In this document: in pieces, positions 54,317 through 64,000 of the stretch | Numbering within the stretch: the stretch's first letter is position 1 | Layout of the letters: every line of letters begins with the position of its first letter | Source of the DNA: Phallusia mammillata | Lineage: Eukaryota; Chordata; Ascidiacea; Phlebobranchia; Ascidiidae | Reading direction: 5' to 3' | Assembly: GCA_003260075.1 (NCBI GenBank) | Contig: QLIY01000311.1 | Coordinates: 97,502 to 161,501, forward strand | Length of the DNA: 64,000 nucleotides | Translations under genes and position numbers: made by a program | Notes under the pieces: generated by a model | What the model was told of the DNA's origin: nothing | The model's database searches: none | Seen by the model: only the letters and a program-made list of their open reading frames with translations

Positions 54317-54850
54317 TTATCTAATTACCTCCTAATAGTAATGAACCTTCATTCTACAAATATAAAAGCACAGGAAAAATAGTTTACATGGAGTTCAAAC
54401 AAAATATAGTGCAAACAAACATTTGTAAACAGTATTTTTGAATGTTCTTTAAAAACATTTGTAGTGAAGAGATGATTTGAGTTTAAAAACTTTTGTATTT
54501 AAGGCAGTATTTTTTCATTAACAGAGCATGCTTTTATCTTCACCCAAATATCCACAAACTAAAATATGTGTAACATTCAGTATGTAACTGCCTGTCAAAA
54601 TCAATGATGTAGCAGTTTTCACCTAAATCTTGTTTTAATTAAAAAAAAAACTGTGTGAAATGCTTTATGATTTAATTTTGCCACACCTTACAACGCAACA
54701 CCACCGTAGAAGATTTAACATTTAAAAATAACTATTAGAGACAGCAGCAGCACCAAAAGCATCTTAAAAAACTCAGTTGGGCAGCTTTAAGTTACAAAAG
54801 GTACATAAAAGAGAATGAGTAATATATATGTCACAAAATGGTAATATATT

Positions 54851-55276
54851 TTATTTCAACAGTTTTAATTCTTGGAACTTTGAGTCTTTCATCTTGTTTA
54901 GTTCACCAACACAATCGCTACATTCTTTTTGTAATTGTTGCATACTTTGCTGGAAGCAGAGTCTGACAAAGTTTTCAATCTGCATGTTCTGAACATCCTT
55001 CACCCTCTGGAGTATAAACGGGCAATTTGGACATCGCTTTGAATGCTCTTGCTCTGGTATATCCTCTGGTTCCCAGCCTTCTAAGTCTTTAAAACACATA
55101 AAACACCGTGCCAGGTCAGGTTCGCTTTCAGCATGGGGTCGATAAAATCCAGCATTTGCTAGATTCTCAGCAGTACATTTTGCTCCATCTTGTTCTGTAT
55201 AGGGCCATCCAGCAAAAGTAGTCAAGCGGTTTTGATACAACATCATGGAGTGACTGTCAACTTCAGAAGAATCCAT
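54851..55276 (-). CDS. BIRC5: Survivin (BIRC5)-like single-BIR protein, intronless
   Basis: One uninterrupted frame of 141 residues, the same size as human survivin (142). The BIR domain spans about residues 14-90: RLTTFAGWPY, then AGFYRP, EPDLARCFMCFKDLEGWEP and EHSKRCPNC. The zinc ligands are Cys58, Cys61, His78 and Cys85, with the family's spacing. A C-terminal helix of about 45 residues follows, matching the survivin coiled coil that binds borealin and INCENP. There is no RING or CARD, so it is survivin rather than a larger IAP. Expected role: chromosomal passenger complex in mitosis. The ATG at 55276 is the first in frame. An AATAAA overlaps the stop codon on the minus strand. It lies 545 bases upstream of the TEDC1-like gene on the same strand. 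Lack of introns could reflect intron loss or retroposition. Confidence 0.93.
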   Translation of the reverse strand: MDSSEVDSHSMMLYQNRLTTFAGWPYTEQDGAKCTAENLANAGFYRPHAESEPDLARCFMCFKDLEGWEPEDIPEQEHSKRCPNCPFILQRVKDVQNMQIENFVRLCFQQSMQQLQKECSDCVGELNKMKDSKFQELKLLK

Positions 55277-55368
55277 GATAACAGCAACAGAATATATTTT
55301 ATGATAAATTTATGTTGACAAAACTGCAATAGAAGAAAATATTTATTTTGCATCTAGTCATTATAATG

Positions 55369-55771
55369 GGGTGACACTAAAACGCTGAATGGGCGGGACG
55401 GGCGGAATGGAGGGCGGGACGTCGCGGGAGATGGCGGGACGTCGTGAAAACCGCTAAATATCGGGTTAAATTGCTGACGGTTGGAGCTATTAAGGTTGGG
55501 ATAAGGTTTTATAATAGAAAATCATTAAAAAAAATTCCGCCGAACACTACATTCCGCGCCCGAAACGTCCCGCCATCTCCCGCGACGTCCCGCCATAGCA
55601 TTTTTGCCTAATGTCAGGAAATAGTTGAATAAGTTTTAGGCAGGGACATTTTTTGATTCATATACTATTATAAAACCTCAACCTAACCCTAATAGCACTA
55701 ACCGTCAGCAATTTACCCGATATTGAGCGGTTTCCGCGACGTCCCGCCCATTCAGCGTTTTAGTGTCACCC
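55369..55771. mobile_element. Long-terminal-inverted-repeat MITE with 8-bp TSD
   Basis: A 403-base element flanked by identical TTATAATG at 55361-55368 and 55772-55779. Its ends start GGGTGACACTAAAACGCTGA and are inverted copies over more than 100 bases. Inside, a second inverted pair built of GGCGGGAC/GTCCCGCC blocks (about 55412-55443 and 55569-55600) is nested. No ORF is present. The 8-base duplication fits hAT or P-like families, but the GGGTGACAC terminus is not a standard hAT end, so the superfamily is left open. Confidence 0.85.
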
Positions 55772-57074
55772 TTATAATGGCAGGCTGGCCTTAAACAAAT
55801 ACAAACGTTTAAAATTGTCTCTAATCGCAGTTCTCAATGTCTCATAGTTAAACTGTGTTACCATGGTATAAATATGCATATTTATTCGATTGCAAGTCGC
55901 TGTTTACAAAGTTTAATACCCTACAGTTTGTTCGACTTACAATTGAGGGCAGCTTAAAAGCGGGGACGGCCTATACATTTTAAGATCATGTCGGCTTACA
56001 AACTACAATCAAGTAAATACGTTAGGCATCTTTCTTGGGAGCAGCAAAACAGAACAACATAGCAAGTACACTTCATCTCATTTCACAATTATATTCAACT
56101 CACAGTCTCACACAAACAAAATTCGCAATTCAACAAACACCTACTGGACTTGAAGTTGAAAATTAAAAAATGGGCGACATAGACTCGCAACACTTTGAAA
56201 GAGACAGCAGAAGAAGTAAAATAAAATAAAAATACAAGGGACATGGTCGAATGAGCAAGGGTGTGGCCTGGTGGCCCTTGCGCAGACATGAAAAACTTGA
56301 TCGAGATCGTTTTCGGGATTCTGTAGTGCCTGGGTTCAAACCGAGGCGACAATATTACTTTCCCCCCCCCCTGACTGACCTTCTTGTTGTTACAGCTTTA
56401 AAACTATTGCAACACAAGTTACTTTAACGCATGACTACCCCCCCCCCGCGGTTTCCGCGACGTCCCGCCCATTCAGCGTTTTAGTGTCACCCTTATAATG
56501 GCAGGCTGGCCTTAAACAAATACAAACGTTTAAAATTGTCTCTAATCGCAGTTCTCAATGTCTCATAGTTAAACTGTGTTACCATGGTATAAATATGCAT
56601 ATTTATTCGATTGCAAGTCGCTGTTTACAAAGTTTAATACCCTACAGTTTGTTCGACTTACAATTGAGGGCAGCTTAAAAGCGGGGACGGCCTATACATT
56701 TTAAGATCATGTCGGCTTACAAACTACAATCAAGTAAATACGTTAGGCATCTTTCTTGGGAGCAGCAAAACAGAACAACATAGCAAGTACACTTCATCTC
56801 ATTTCACAATTATATTCAACTCACAGTCTCACACAAACAAAATTCGCAATTCAACAAACACCTACTGGACTTAAGTTGAAAATTAAAAAATGGGCGCCAG
56901 AGACTCGCAACACTTTGAAAGAGACAGCAGAAGAAGTAAAATAAAAGAAAAATACAAGGGACATGGTCGAATGAGCAAGGGTGTCTGGCCCTTGCACAGA
57001 CATGAAAAACTTGATCGAGATCGTTTTTGGGATTCTGGAGTGCCTGGGTTCAAACAGAGGAGACAATATTACTT
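55727..57074 (+). repeat. 635-base direct duplication bounded by two C10 runs
   Basis: Copy A (55727-56361) includes the right end of the MITE and the unique flank to its right. Copy B (56448 to about 57074) repeats it with scattered substitutions and small indels. Between them are ten C (56362-56371), a 66-base unrelated piece and ten more C (56438-56447). Copy B starts inside the MITE's right inverted repeat, so this is not a transposition copy. Confidence 0.88.
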
Positions 57075-57727
57075 AGCATTATTTAAAGTTTGGCATCTGC
57101 ACAAATCAAACTATGACACAGTAGTGCCAGTGAAACAAAATGAAGAAACGGGTTGATGTGCAGACAAATGCAAAACACAATAATAAAAGGACGTAGCAGG
57201 TGAAAAGTCGCAACTCGATTGATAAGACAATAAGACACTCACTCCAGAACCACTATATTGATAAACAACAAGCTGTGTTTACAAAAAGTTGCGATTTAAG
57301 TTTTTTTCCGTGTTTGTTTGAATTGTGTGGCAATAAAATCAATGACAATTCCCGCATTTGTACACACCTCAGAGCTCTGACAGAATCGTTAATTGAGTTT
57401 TTTTGCTTGTGTGTAAAAATATACTTAAACAGTTGATTTTTAAGTATTTTCTCTTGTTTGGTCTTTACTGGGTTTTGTGTATGCTGGGCCACGTGAAATA
57501 ACCTTTCGGAAAGGGTAACAAAAGCTAACATTAAGAAAAATGTCAAACGTTAATTTTCAAACTGCACACGACATTACAAACATCTTGGGTTTATTGACCC
57601 CGTCGACACCAAATCTTTTTCAGGATTTTGGCTTACACTAAGTTTGTTTTTGTTATTTGTTTGATTCAAAACAGGAGTCTTTAACCGAACAGTTTGATGC
57701 TTAACTAAATACATGTTTAATGTCATC
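57075..57727. other. Unassigned intergenic DNA
   Basis: AT-rich sequence following copy B. Short ORFs on both strands lack any recognised domain. Nothing supported. Confidence 0.5.
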
Positions 57728-58005
57728 AATTTATTTCTGGAATGATATACCGAAAAACAATTTGACGGCAATTAATATTCGAAAAAAGAAAGAAATCACC
57801 ATAGAACTGCTGCTAAATGATAATGAATGAATGTTCAGTAATAAATTAATAAAAATCAACCCCCCCCCCCAATTTATTTCTGGAATGATATACCGAAAAA
57901 CAATTTGACGGCAATTATTAATATTCGAAAAAAGAAAGAAATCATCATAGAACTGCTGCTAAATGATAATGAATGAATGTTCAGTAATAAATCAATAAAA
58001 ATCAG
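57728..58005 (+). repeat. 132-base direct duplication split by a C11 run
   Basis: Copy A (57728-57859) and copy B (57871-58005) begin AATTTATTTCTGGAATGATA and differ by a 3-base indel and a few substitutions. Eleven C (57860-57870) separate them. Confidence 0.87.
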
Positions 58006-58917
58006 TTTCGACAACCATGCTTTTGTGTGTAAAATTGACATGAACGGAAAAATATGCACAAAATTAAGAAAGAAGTACTACATAAATAAATAACACATCA
58101 ATAGGCTATTAATGCTCTAAATTGCCCGCCAAGTAGGCCTAACATTGGATGTTATTTATCAAATAAGCCTCCTGTTTAGTTAACTTTCGAGACGCAACTG
58201 GTATGCAGCTGGTTGTTACATTCCATGTTTTTTCCGTATAGTTATTGGCGAAATTCAACAAGGTGTGATATACTGATATTGCGAAAATCAACATGGTGTG
58301 ATGGCAACACAGACAAAGACTAATTCCCGTTTCCTATGAAATGTGATCACGTCTCAAATTGCACGCTGTATGTTTTGCCAACAGAAGGCAGGATGTCCTG
58401 TTCTTTTGCACACGGCTCGGTTTTCTCGGATTGTGACAAAAACGTTAAGGCTGTTGTTAAACCATCTAGAACCATGCATTTCAAAAATAAATGTATATTT
58501 TCTCGTAATATAAAACTAAGGATTGCAAATATTTCTTTCAGTTCCAAAATGCCGGGTGGTTTTTGTTACGATTTTTACACAATTCTAAATTACAGTAGCA
58601 TTTGCAAATAAAATGTTTAAAAATGCTGTGTACAAGTAGCCCCCCCCCCGTAATTTTTAAAACGGAATATCTTGCCAACGCATTTCCAAATAAGAAATGC
58701 CCTAGTGTAAGTGTGTTAAAACGTGTAGTATTACTACAGGTGTTCAATGGCATTTTTTCTTTCGAACTCAAAGAAATAGTCATGAAAAACTGAATTTTGG
58801 CCCACTGGTCCCGCATCTCCCCCTAAGTTAGTAAGTTATTAAAGATAGTATAGGCTACCAGCAAAACAGCCAATAAAAAAGCGAATGAGTTTTTTAAAAC
58901 TATATCTTCGTGGAGCT
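58006..58917. other. Intergenic DNA with an isolated C10 run
   Basis: No gene supported. Ten C occur at 58640-58649 without visible duplication of the flanks. The ADH-like 3' UTR must lie in the right part, but no canonical minus-strand AATAAA stands out. Confidence 0.5.
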
Positions 58918-61900
58918 TTAGTCGAATTGTATGATGGCTCGCCCTTCAATTTTTCCTTTTTTCTGCAGTTCGAGTGCTTCGTTTATTTCGTCAAGTTTGA
59001 AATAACTGATTGGTGGACATGTCATCTGTAACAAAATAAATTTTAATAAGAGAGTATTTATGTTCTAATGCGTTTTGGATCGTTGTAATAGGAAAATCAT
59101 TTTGATAATACTCAACCGTCTTAAGATGAACATATTCAAAACTGAAATCAGCTCTAAAATTGCCATTTATGTTACCCAGCGATCACGTTCAGTAGCTCAC
59201 TTGGTAAAAGGCGAGTCCTGAAAAGGCTTCTGTCGGGGCCCGGGGGTTCGAATCCCACTGCATTGTTTGGCCTGTGGCTTCTTTCGGTGTACAAATTCGA
59301 CAGTAAGTCAATATGCCTGACTTGTTATGATATGCATATCAGTGTGCGGTGATCGCTGCATGAACGCTTCAGGGCTAATCTCTGTTTTGAATTAATGTTC
59401 ATCTTAACGGTTGAATGGTCAAACTGGCGATCCCCAACTACGAGCTGGCATATGCAGTATACGACACAGGCAATGTGATTCGACTTTCGACGGTTTTTTT
59501 TCTAAACCTGTGTGGCTCAATTAGTAGCGCATGAGTTGTGGAAATAGCTCCTGTTGTGGGTACGAATTCCACCGCAGGCTAGATTTTTTTGGACTATTTC
59601 TTGTCAGATTTACTTTAACAAAATAACTACCACCTTACATAAATGCCCACTGTGGAATATTATTTTAAGCAGAACTATTTTAATTACAGTCAATTCTGAC
59701 CTTGTTCTCAGCAACTAGCGTGATCAATTTCTTCAGCTGTTCACGAGATCCCATCAAACTCCCTTTGATTTCTTTTGACCACATTGATATGTCAGGCGCT
59801 GGATAACTTCCGGTTCCACCTCGAAGTCCAACCATCACCATCGTTCCATTCTAAATATATCGTATGTGTTCTGATTCACATAAACACAGCCGTAGAGCAT
59901 GACAAAAATATCTTGCATTGATATGAGCTTATTTAAAAAATTAGGCTAAAAAGCAGTGGCGCCTGATAGGTTAATTACACGGAAACCTTTAAATAAGAAG
60001 CCAAACAATTTTATTAATATTGAAATCAGGTATATCTCTTATATGCACTTAACTGTCATTGGTAAACAAGCGGCACAAAACATGTTTATTATTTCCTTTT
60101 GTAACTTTGCTTTAAGAAGGTAAGGCGATACGAAACATCGCCAAAGGGATAAGGGGCAAAAGACGCCATGAAGCAAACTGATCAATATAAATGTGTTTAT
60201 TTGTTTACCGGTCGAAGGCTCTGGTAAGCGATGTTGGTGCTTTGAGGTGTACCGACCATATCCAACACTGCATCGAAACCTCCGTTCAAACCTTTTTCCT
60301 TGGTTAGAGCAACCAAATCTGCAACACTTGCGCCATCTTTCCAAAGCACCTTGTCATCGCAACGATGAATTTTGCAAAACCGCTCAAGTCGTCCTTCCTG
60401 TAGTAAACCAAGTTTGTTGAAAGGTGTTTTATAAACACTACCCCCCCCCCAAACCGCTCAAGTCGTCCTTCCTGTAGTAAACCAAGTTTGTTGAAAGGCG
60501 TTTTGTAAATACTGTGTGCACTAGTCAATAATTTACTGTAACTACCACAGCCTATGTAAGGGGCTAAAGCAGTGGTTCCTAACCTGGGGTTTGCCGACAT
60601 AAATTAAGGTTTTAAAAGAGGTATTTGTCTATGGGTTAGCACAAACCTGATAAATTTATGAAAAAGTTGTTTGACTAAAAAAGTTATAAACCACTTGAAC
60701 AAAGGTAAGAGAAATAGCCCCCCCCCCTCCTAACCTGGGGTTTGCCGATATAAATTAAGGTTTTAAAAGAGGTACTTGTCTATGGGTTAGCACAAACCTG
60801 ATAAATTTATGAAAAAGTTGTTAAACCACTTGAACAAAGGTAAGAGAAATATTATAACTTACGGATGTACTGCTGATGACAATCTTAGTCTTTTTCGGTA
60901 AAAAAGCTCTTGCAATTTGGTAGCACCAGGCGCTTAGTCCGCCAGTTGACGTAATCAATAAACTGGTTTCTCCTTTCAATTAAAGTTCGGGTTGAAAACG
61001 CTTCATAAAGACACATTTTGCAACTGGCAATCTGATACAATAGGTTTTGCAAATAAAGTACTCTACCTAAAAGTGTCAACCGATTTAGCAGCATATAAAC
61101 GCTACAAAAAGATGACTGAGTGTTTGGCGCAACGGCTACGGTTTTATTCTAATCCTGAACACTTGCGTTTTCGTAAGTAAGAAACATTGGCGACATTGCT
61201 TTAACCCAGTGTAACTATGAGCTGAACTGTGTTAAAGCCACCAACTCCAAGTCGGAAAACAATCAATCTTTTTTTTACCAATTTGCATAAATTCAGGCAG
61301 TTTGAAGACGGACATTGTGAGAACAACCCGTTTACTTTAAACCAAAACCTAATTATCCGTTGTCCGGCCACCGATTATACAATAAAACAAACAATTAAAC
61401 GGCTTAAGCCCAATTGGGCCATTTTTGTATTCTTTTACGATAAATCTAGTATGATTTCAATGACTGATGTGAAGCCTTGAAGAGCACATGTCCGTTTTTA
61501 AATGGGAATGTACTCTCCATGACAATTTTGCGTCAAAGAACAAATGATCATTTTACCTTCAAGTTTAACAATATTTTCCAAAAGTGGCTTGATCGAATCT
61601 AATGCGCCATAACTGGTCAAACCCGCACAGCCCAACATACATCCGACTTCAAGTGGAACAACATCAGGTAACTTCAGTACATCTTGAGCATTAAACACGC
61701 TGACGAACGTGGCGTAGCTACAAGTTGCAAAAAATATAGGTTCAAAATTATATTCATATCTTTTGTGTGCATTACTTTTAAAAAAGCACAATTTCTGACA
61801 AACACCTACCCTCCTGGTGTACCTATTCCGTAATTTCCTCCTAGTCTTTTGGCGCATTTATTTGGTGCATACTGGGCACAATATCCACAGGTGTTGCAGC

Positions 61901-62725
61901 CCCTGCAGGAGTATACAACCACAGGGTCTCCCACGTTAAGAGCAGATCCTGAAAGTAATCACACGAGGACAGGGTAGTTGCTAAAAATGCTTGAAAATAA
62001 AATTCGGACGCGCAAATTTCAGTAAACTTTGTCTAAGAAAAAACATTGTAACATATTGGTTAAACCTTTGTCGGCCACATTAAAGTCAGATCCTAAAAGT
62101 AAACACATAAGGACAGGGTGGTCGCAAAAAAGTTTGAAAATAAAATTCTTTAAAAATACCTGCTGGTTGTTTTTTTCCAATGGAATAGACGATGCCGGCA
62201 ATTTCGTGACCAAAAGTTATCGGAAATTTGTAAAAGAAATCGGATAGATTAATTGAAACCCCTTCGCCAAGTGACACAGCATCACCCCACATCATTATAT
62301 CGGATGCGCAAATTCCAGTAAACTTTGTCTGAGAAAAAACTTTGTAGTATGTTGGTAAAACTATTTCTTTAAACTATAGTTGGTTTCGAAAAGAAATCCT
62401 AACTTTTTTCACAACTACACTTATGGTAGCAGATTGTATGGAATTTATTGGTTTTAAATCCGAGCAAGTATGTTTCGAATCTTGCAGCGTGTTTAAATTA
62501 ACAAATGTAAAGTAAAAAGTACGTTTTCGAATTCCACTTTACTTTATAGAGATATTTCTTTTTTACGTTGTTTTGGGGACATAAATTGTGCATGTAGCTT
62601 GTTTGATAATCGCTGTTTTTGTTTTGACATACTTTCACAACGATTCCCCCATCCGGAGCATCGGGTATTGCTGTTTCACTGAAAACCAAAGGCTCATTGG
62701 GTTTTACTAATTGAGCTCGGTACAT
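58918..62725 (-). CDS. Zinc-type alcohol dehydrogenase-like protein (MDR family), 8 exons
   Basis: Exons in coding order: 62633-62725, 62160-62328, 61810-61948, 61557-61717, 60863-60972, 60209-60397, 59701-59850, 58918-59025. All are GT-AG and in phase, giving 372 residues. The catalytic zinc ligands are Cys38 (GICASD), His72-Glu73 (GHEIAG) and Cys164 (MLGCAGLTSYGAL). The structural zinc site is C-x2-C-x2-C-x7-C at residues 105-119. The GroES-like domain is followed by a Rossmann fold (about residues 190-300) and a C-terminal return to the catalytic domain. The nucleotide-binding loop reads STGGLS instead of the usual GAGGLG. ATG at 62725 is the first Met and gives the normal N-terminus. There is no signal peptide, so it is probably cytosolic. 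The substrate is not deducible. The intron at 60398-60862 carries two C10-associated duplications, and intron 61949-62159 carries exon-derived duplicate pieces. Confidence 0.9.
59187..59265 (+). repeat. tRNA-like / SINE-like sequence 1 (ADH intron)
   Basis: An A-box-like TAGCTCACTTGGTAAAAGG and a good B box, GGGTTCGAATCCC, lie about 50 bases apart in tRNA order. The acceptor ends do not pair convincingly, so this is a tRNA-derived repeat or pseudogene rather than a functional tRNA. Confidence 0.5.
59508..59590 (+). repeat. tRNA-like / SINE-like sequence 2 with T-run terminator
   Basis: Starts near CCTGTGTGGCTCAATTAGTA (A box) and ends with GTGGGTACGAATTCCAC (T arm and B box), CCGCAGG and then a T run. 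Acceptor arms CCTGTGT and CCGCAGG pair at six of seven positions, and the T and anticodon stems form. The anticodon loop is eight bases, not seven. Probably a tRNA-derived repeat with intact Pol III signals, in the same ADH intron as the first. Confidence 0.5.
60377..60514 (+). repeat. 64-base direct duplication split by a C10 run
   Basis: Copy A (60377-60440) covers the 5' edge of ADH exon 60209-60397 and the adjoining intron. Copy B (60451-60514) repeats it after ten C, with four transitions. Copy B therefore carries a decoy of the exon edge and its splice acceptor. Confidence 0.88.
60570..60590 (+). repeat. Possible hAT terminal fragment
   Basis: CAGTGGTTCCTAACCTGGGG resembles a hAT terminal inverted repeat. 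No matching right end or target-site duplication is visible nearby, so it may be a truncated element. Confidence 0.25.
60577..60850 (+). repeat. About 140-base direct duplication split by a C10 run
   Basis: Copy A (60577-60717) and copy B (60728-60850) begin TCCTAACCTGGGGTTTGCCG. Ten C (60718-60727) lie between. Copy B lacks about 18 bases present in copy A and has a few substitutions. It lies wholly within an ADH-like intron, so the coding sequence is unaffected. Confidence 0.87.
61920..62362. repeat. Diverged tandem duplication around ADH exon 2
   Basis: The exon 3 edge plus intron (61935-62006) is repeated at 62062-62150. The exon 2 edge plus intron (62299-62362) is repeated at 61998-62065. 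The order fits one old tandem duplication in which the left unit lost the body of exon 2. Divergence is well above that of the C10 pairs, and no C run is present. Confidence 0.65.
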
Positions 62726-64000
62726 GTTTAAGATGGATCCACACAACAACCTTATTCTAAATTTAACAGAAAACAAAATTTACATTTAAATTTTTGCAAT
62801 CAAACAATAACTTTTGGCTAAAAAAAATAGTATTTTAGTATATTACATGAGTACATAAAACGTCGCGACATAAGATTGTAGACAAAGCTCTACAAGTTTA
62901 TCGCACTACACTAAAGTTGAGGTAATTATGCTAAGTTTGTTGAAGCAAACAGTTCATGTATCTCGACTCGAATCAACTCTATATAGAGTCTATAGATCTG
63001 CTGTCTACAAACGTTTCCGCGCAAAAGCACCAAGTTTTGCAATACACAGTAATAAGCAGGTGTACTACAAATAATGAGTGTAATTTTCATCTGCAATGCC
63101 TGACCCGAATTTTCACATTTGGACTCATTTTTTCTTCTCGTATCCTATAAAACCTACGTGACACAATGGGCACAATTCGTGCAGGGGTTTCATGCAGTTT
63201 TCACGTGCGATATCACGCCATTATTTAAACGTGATATAAAACGTCGAGACAAGATATAGCTATTCTAAAAATGCTGATCCATGATGTGTTTTTCTAATCT
63301 CCGTGTAAGGACTTACGTGCCAAACACGGATTTTTCCAGGAAGCTAAAAAGTATGTTTGTGGAAACTGTTTTGTCTTGAAGGGTTAGCAAGCTAGCGGTG
63401 CACAGAAACCTACAAGACAACCACTTAAAGATACTGACTCTACAAAAGTCAAGAGACAACGTAGTCTTATTTCACAATAAATCAACAACAAGGCTAATCA
63501 TACTTTCTTCCAATTTATTTGTATTTTAATCAATTTTGGAACTAAATGCTTTTCTCCATGTCTTCAAAAATGTAAAAAATTTAGTCACTCAGTTTAATCT
63601 GCAGCAAAACAAACTTTAACCACAGGAAATTATGTAACATTCTATAGATTTTCTGAACAAGATTTTGTAAAAAGAGTTTATTGCACAAGCATTGCTTTTT
63701 ATGCTAAAATACATTGACTTGATCAGAGTTCAAGGGTAACCCTCAACCATAAGGTTCGAACTAACCACGTCCTTTTCAGTTCATAATTAAATTATATGAG
63801 ATTTTCAACAATTCAACATTCAACAAATCGTTTTTCAACTAGGCTAAAGAATTGCTAGTTGTGGGGCCAATCTAATTTATAGTTAAACCAACTCGAACGT
63901 TCAAGTTTTGTCAATATTTTCACCCCCCCCCCCTTAAATTACGCATTATCGTTCAAAAAGTTAAAATATGGCTAGGCTAATTTAACTAGAGCGAAAGAAT
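62726..64000. other. 5' flank of the ADH-like gene and unassigned DNA
   Basis: AT-rich sequence upstream of the minus-strand ADH-like gene; it should hold its promoter. An eleven-C run sits at 63923-63933, with no flank duplication visible before the window ends. No other gene is supported. Confidence 0.45.

Noticed and set aside
1-64000. CRISPR arrays, bacterial operons, rRNA genes
   Set aside because: No regularly spaced repeats or rRNA-like sequence was seen, and gene structure is eukaryotic throughout.

Overview
The window looks like nuclear DNA of an invertebrate deuterostome, most likely an ascidian of the Ciona type. It is AT-rich, its genes have many short introns with GT-AG borders, and it carries a single Six1/2 homeobox gene, a one-exon survivin, a DPP4-type peptidase and a TEDC1 homologue. 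The organism call is an inference: no sequence here is diagnostic by itself. Six protein-coding genes are well supported. I rebuilt the multi-exon ones by hand, checking splice sites and reading phase at every junction.

Layout. 1-1326: last exon of a RASD/Dexras-like small GTPase (+), with its polyA signal. 2098-9024: complete 18-exon DPP4-family serine peptidase (-), tail-to-tail with the GTPase; one intron holds a hAT-type MITE, and a second MITE with a perfect target-site duplication lies just upstream. 9.0-27.7 kb: gene desert. 27719-30878: Six1/2 (+), three exons. 30.9-50.9 kb: second gene desert. 50874-51107: small unidentified ORF (-). 51172-54306: seven-exon TEDC1-like gene (-). 54851-55276: intronless survivin/BIRC5-like gene (-). 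55.3-58.9 kb: a long-inverted-repeat MITE and duplicated sequence, no gene. 58918-62725: eight-exon zinc-type alcohol dehydrogenase (MDR) gene (-). 62.7-64 kb: nothing recognised.

The genes do not form one pathway. TEDC1 (centriole triplet microtubules) and survivin (chromosomal passenger complex) are both cell-division genes, adjacent and on the same strand. The two deserts around Six1/2 are where its enhancers would be expected.

The most unusual signal is at 49-64 kb. Runs of exactly ten C (eleven where a native C may abut, and one of sixty) recur on the + strand. At five places the sequence before the run is repeated right after it, with a few percent divergence. This looks like contig or haplotype ends joined through a C10 spacer rather than natural poly-C, so lengths and copy numbers in this part should be treated with caution.
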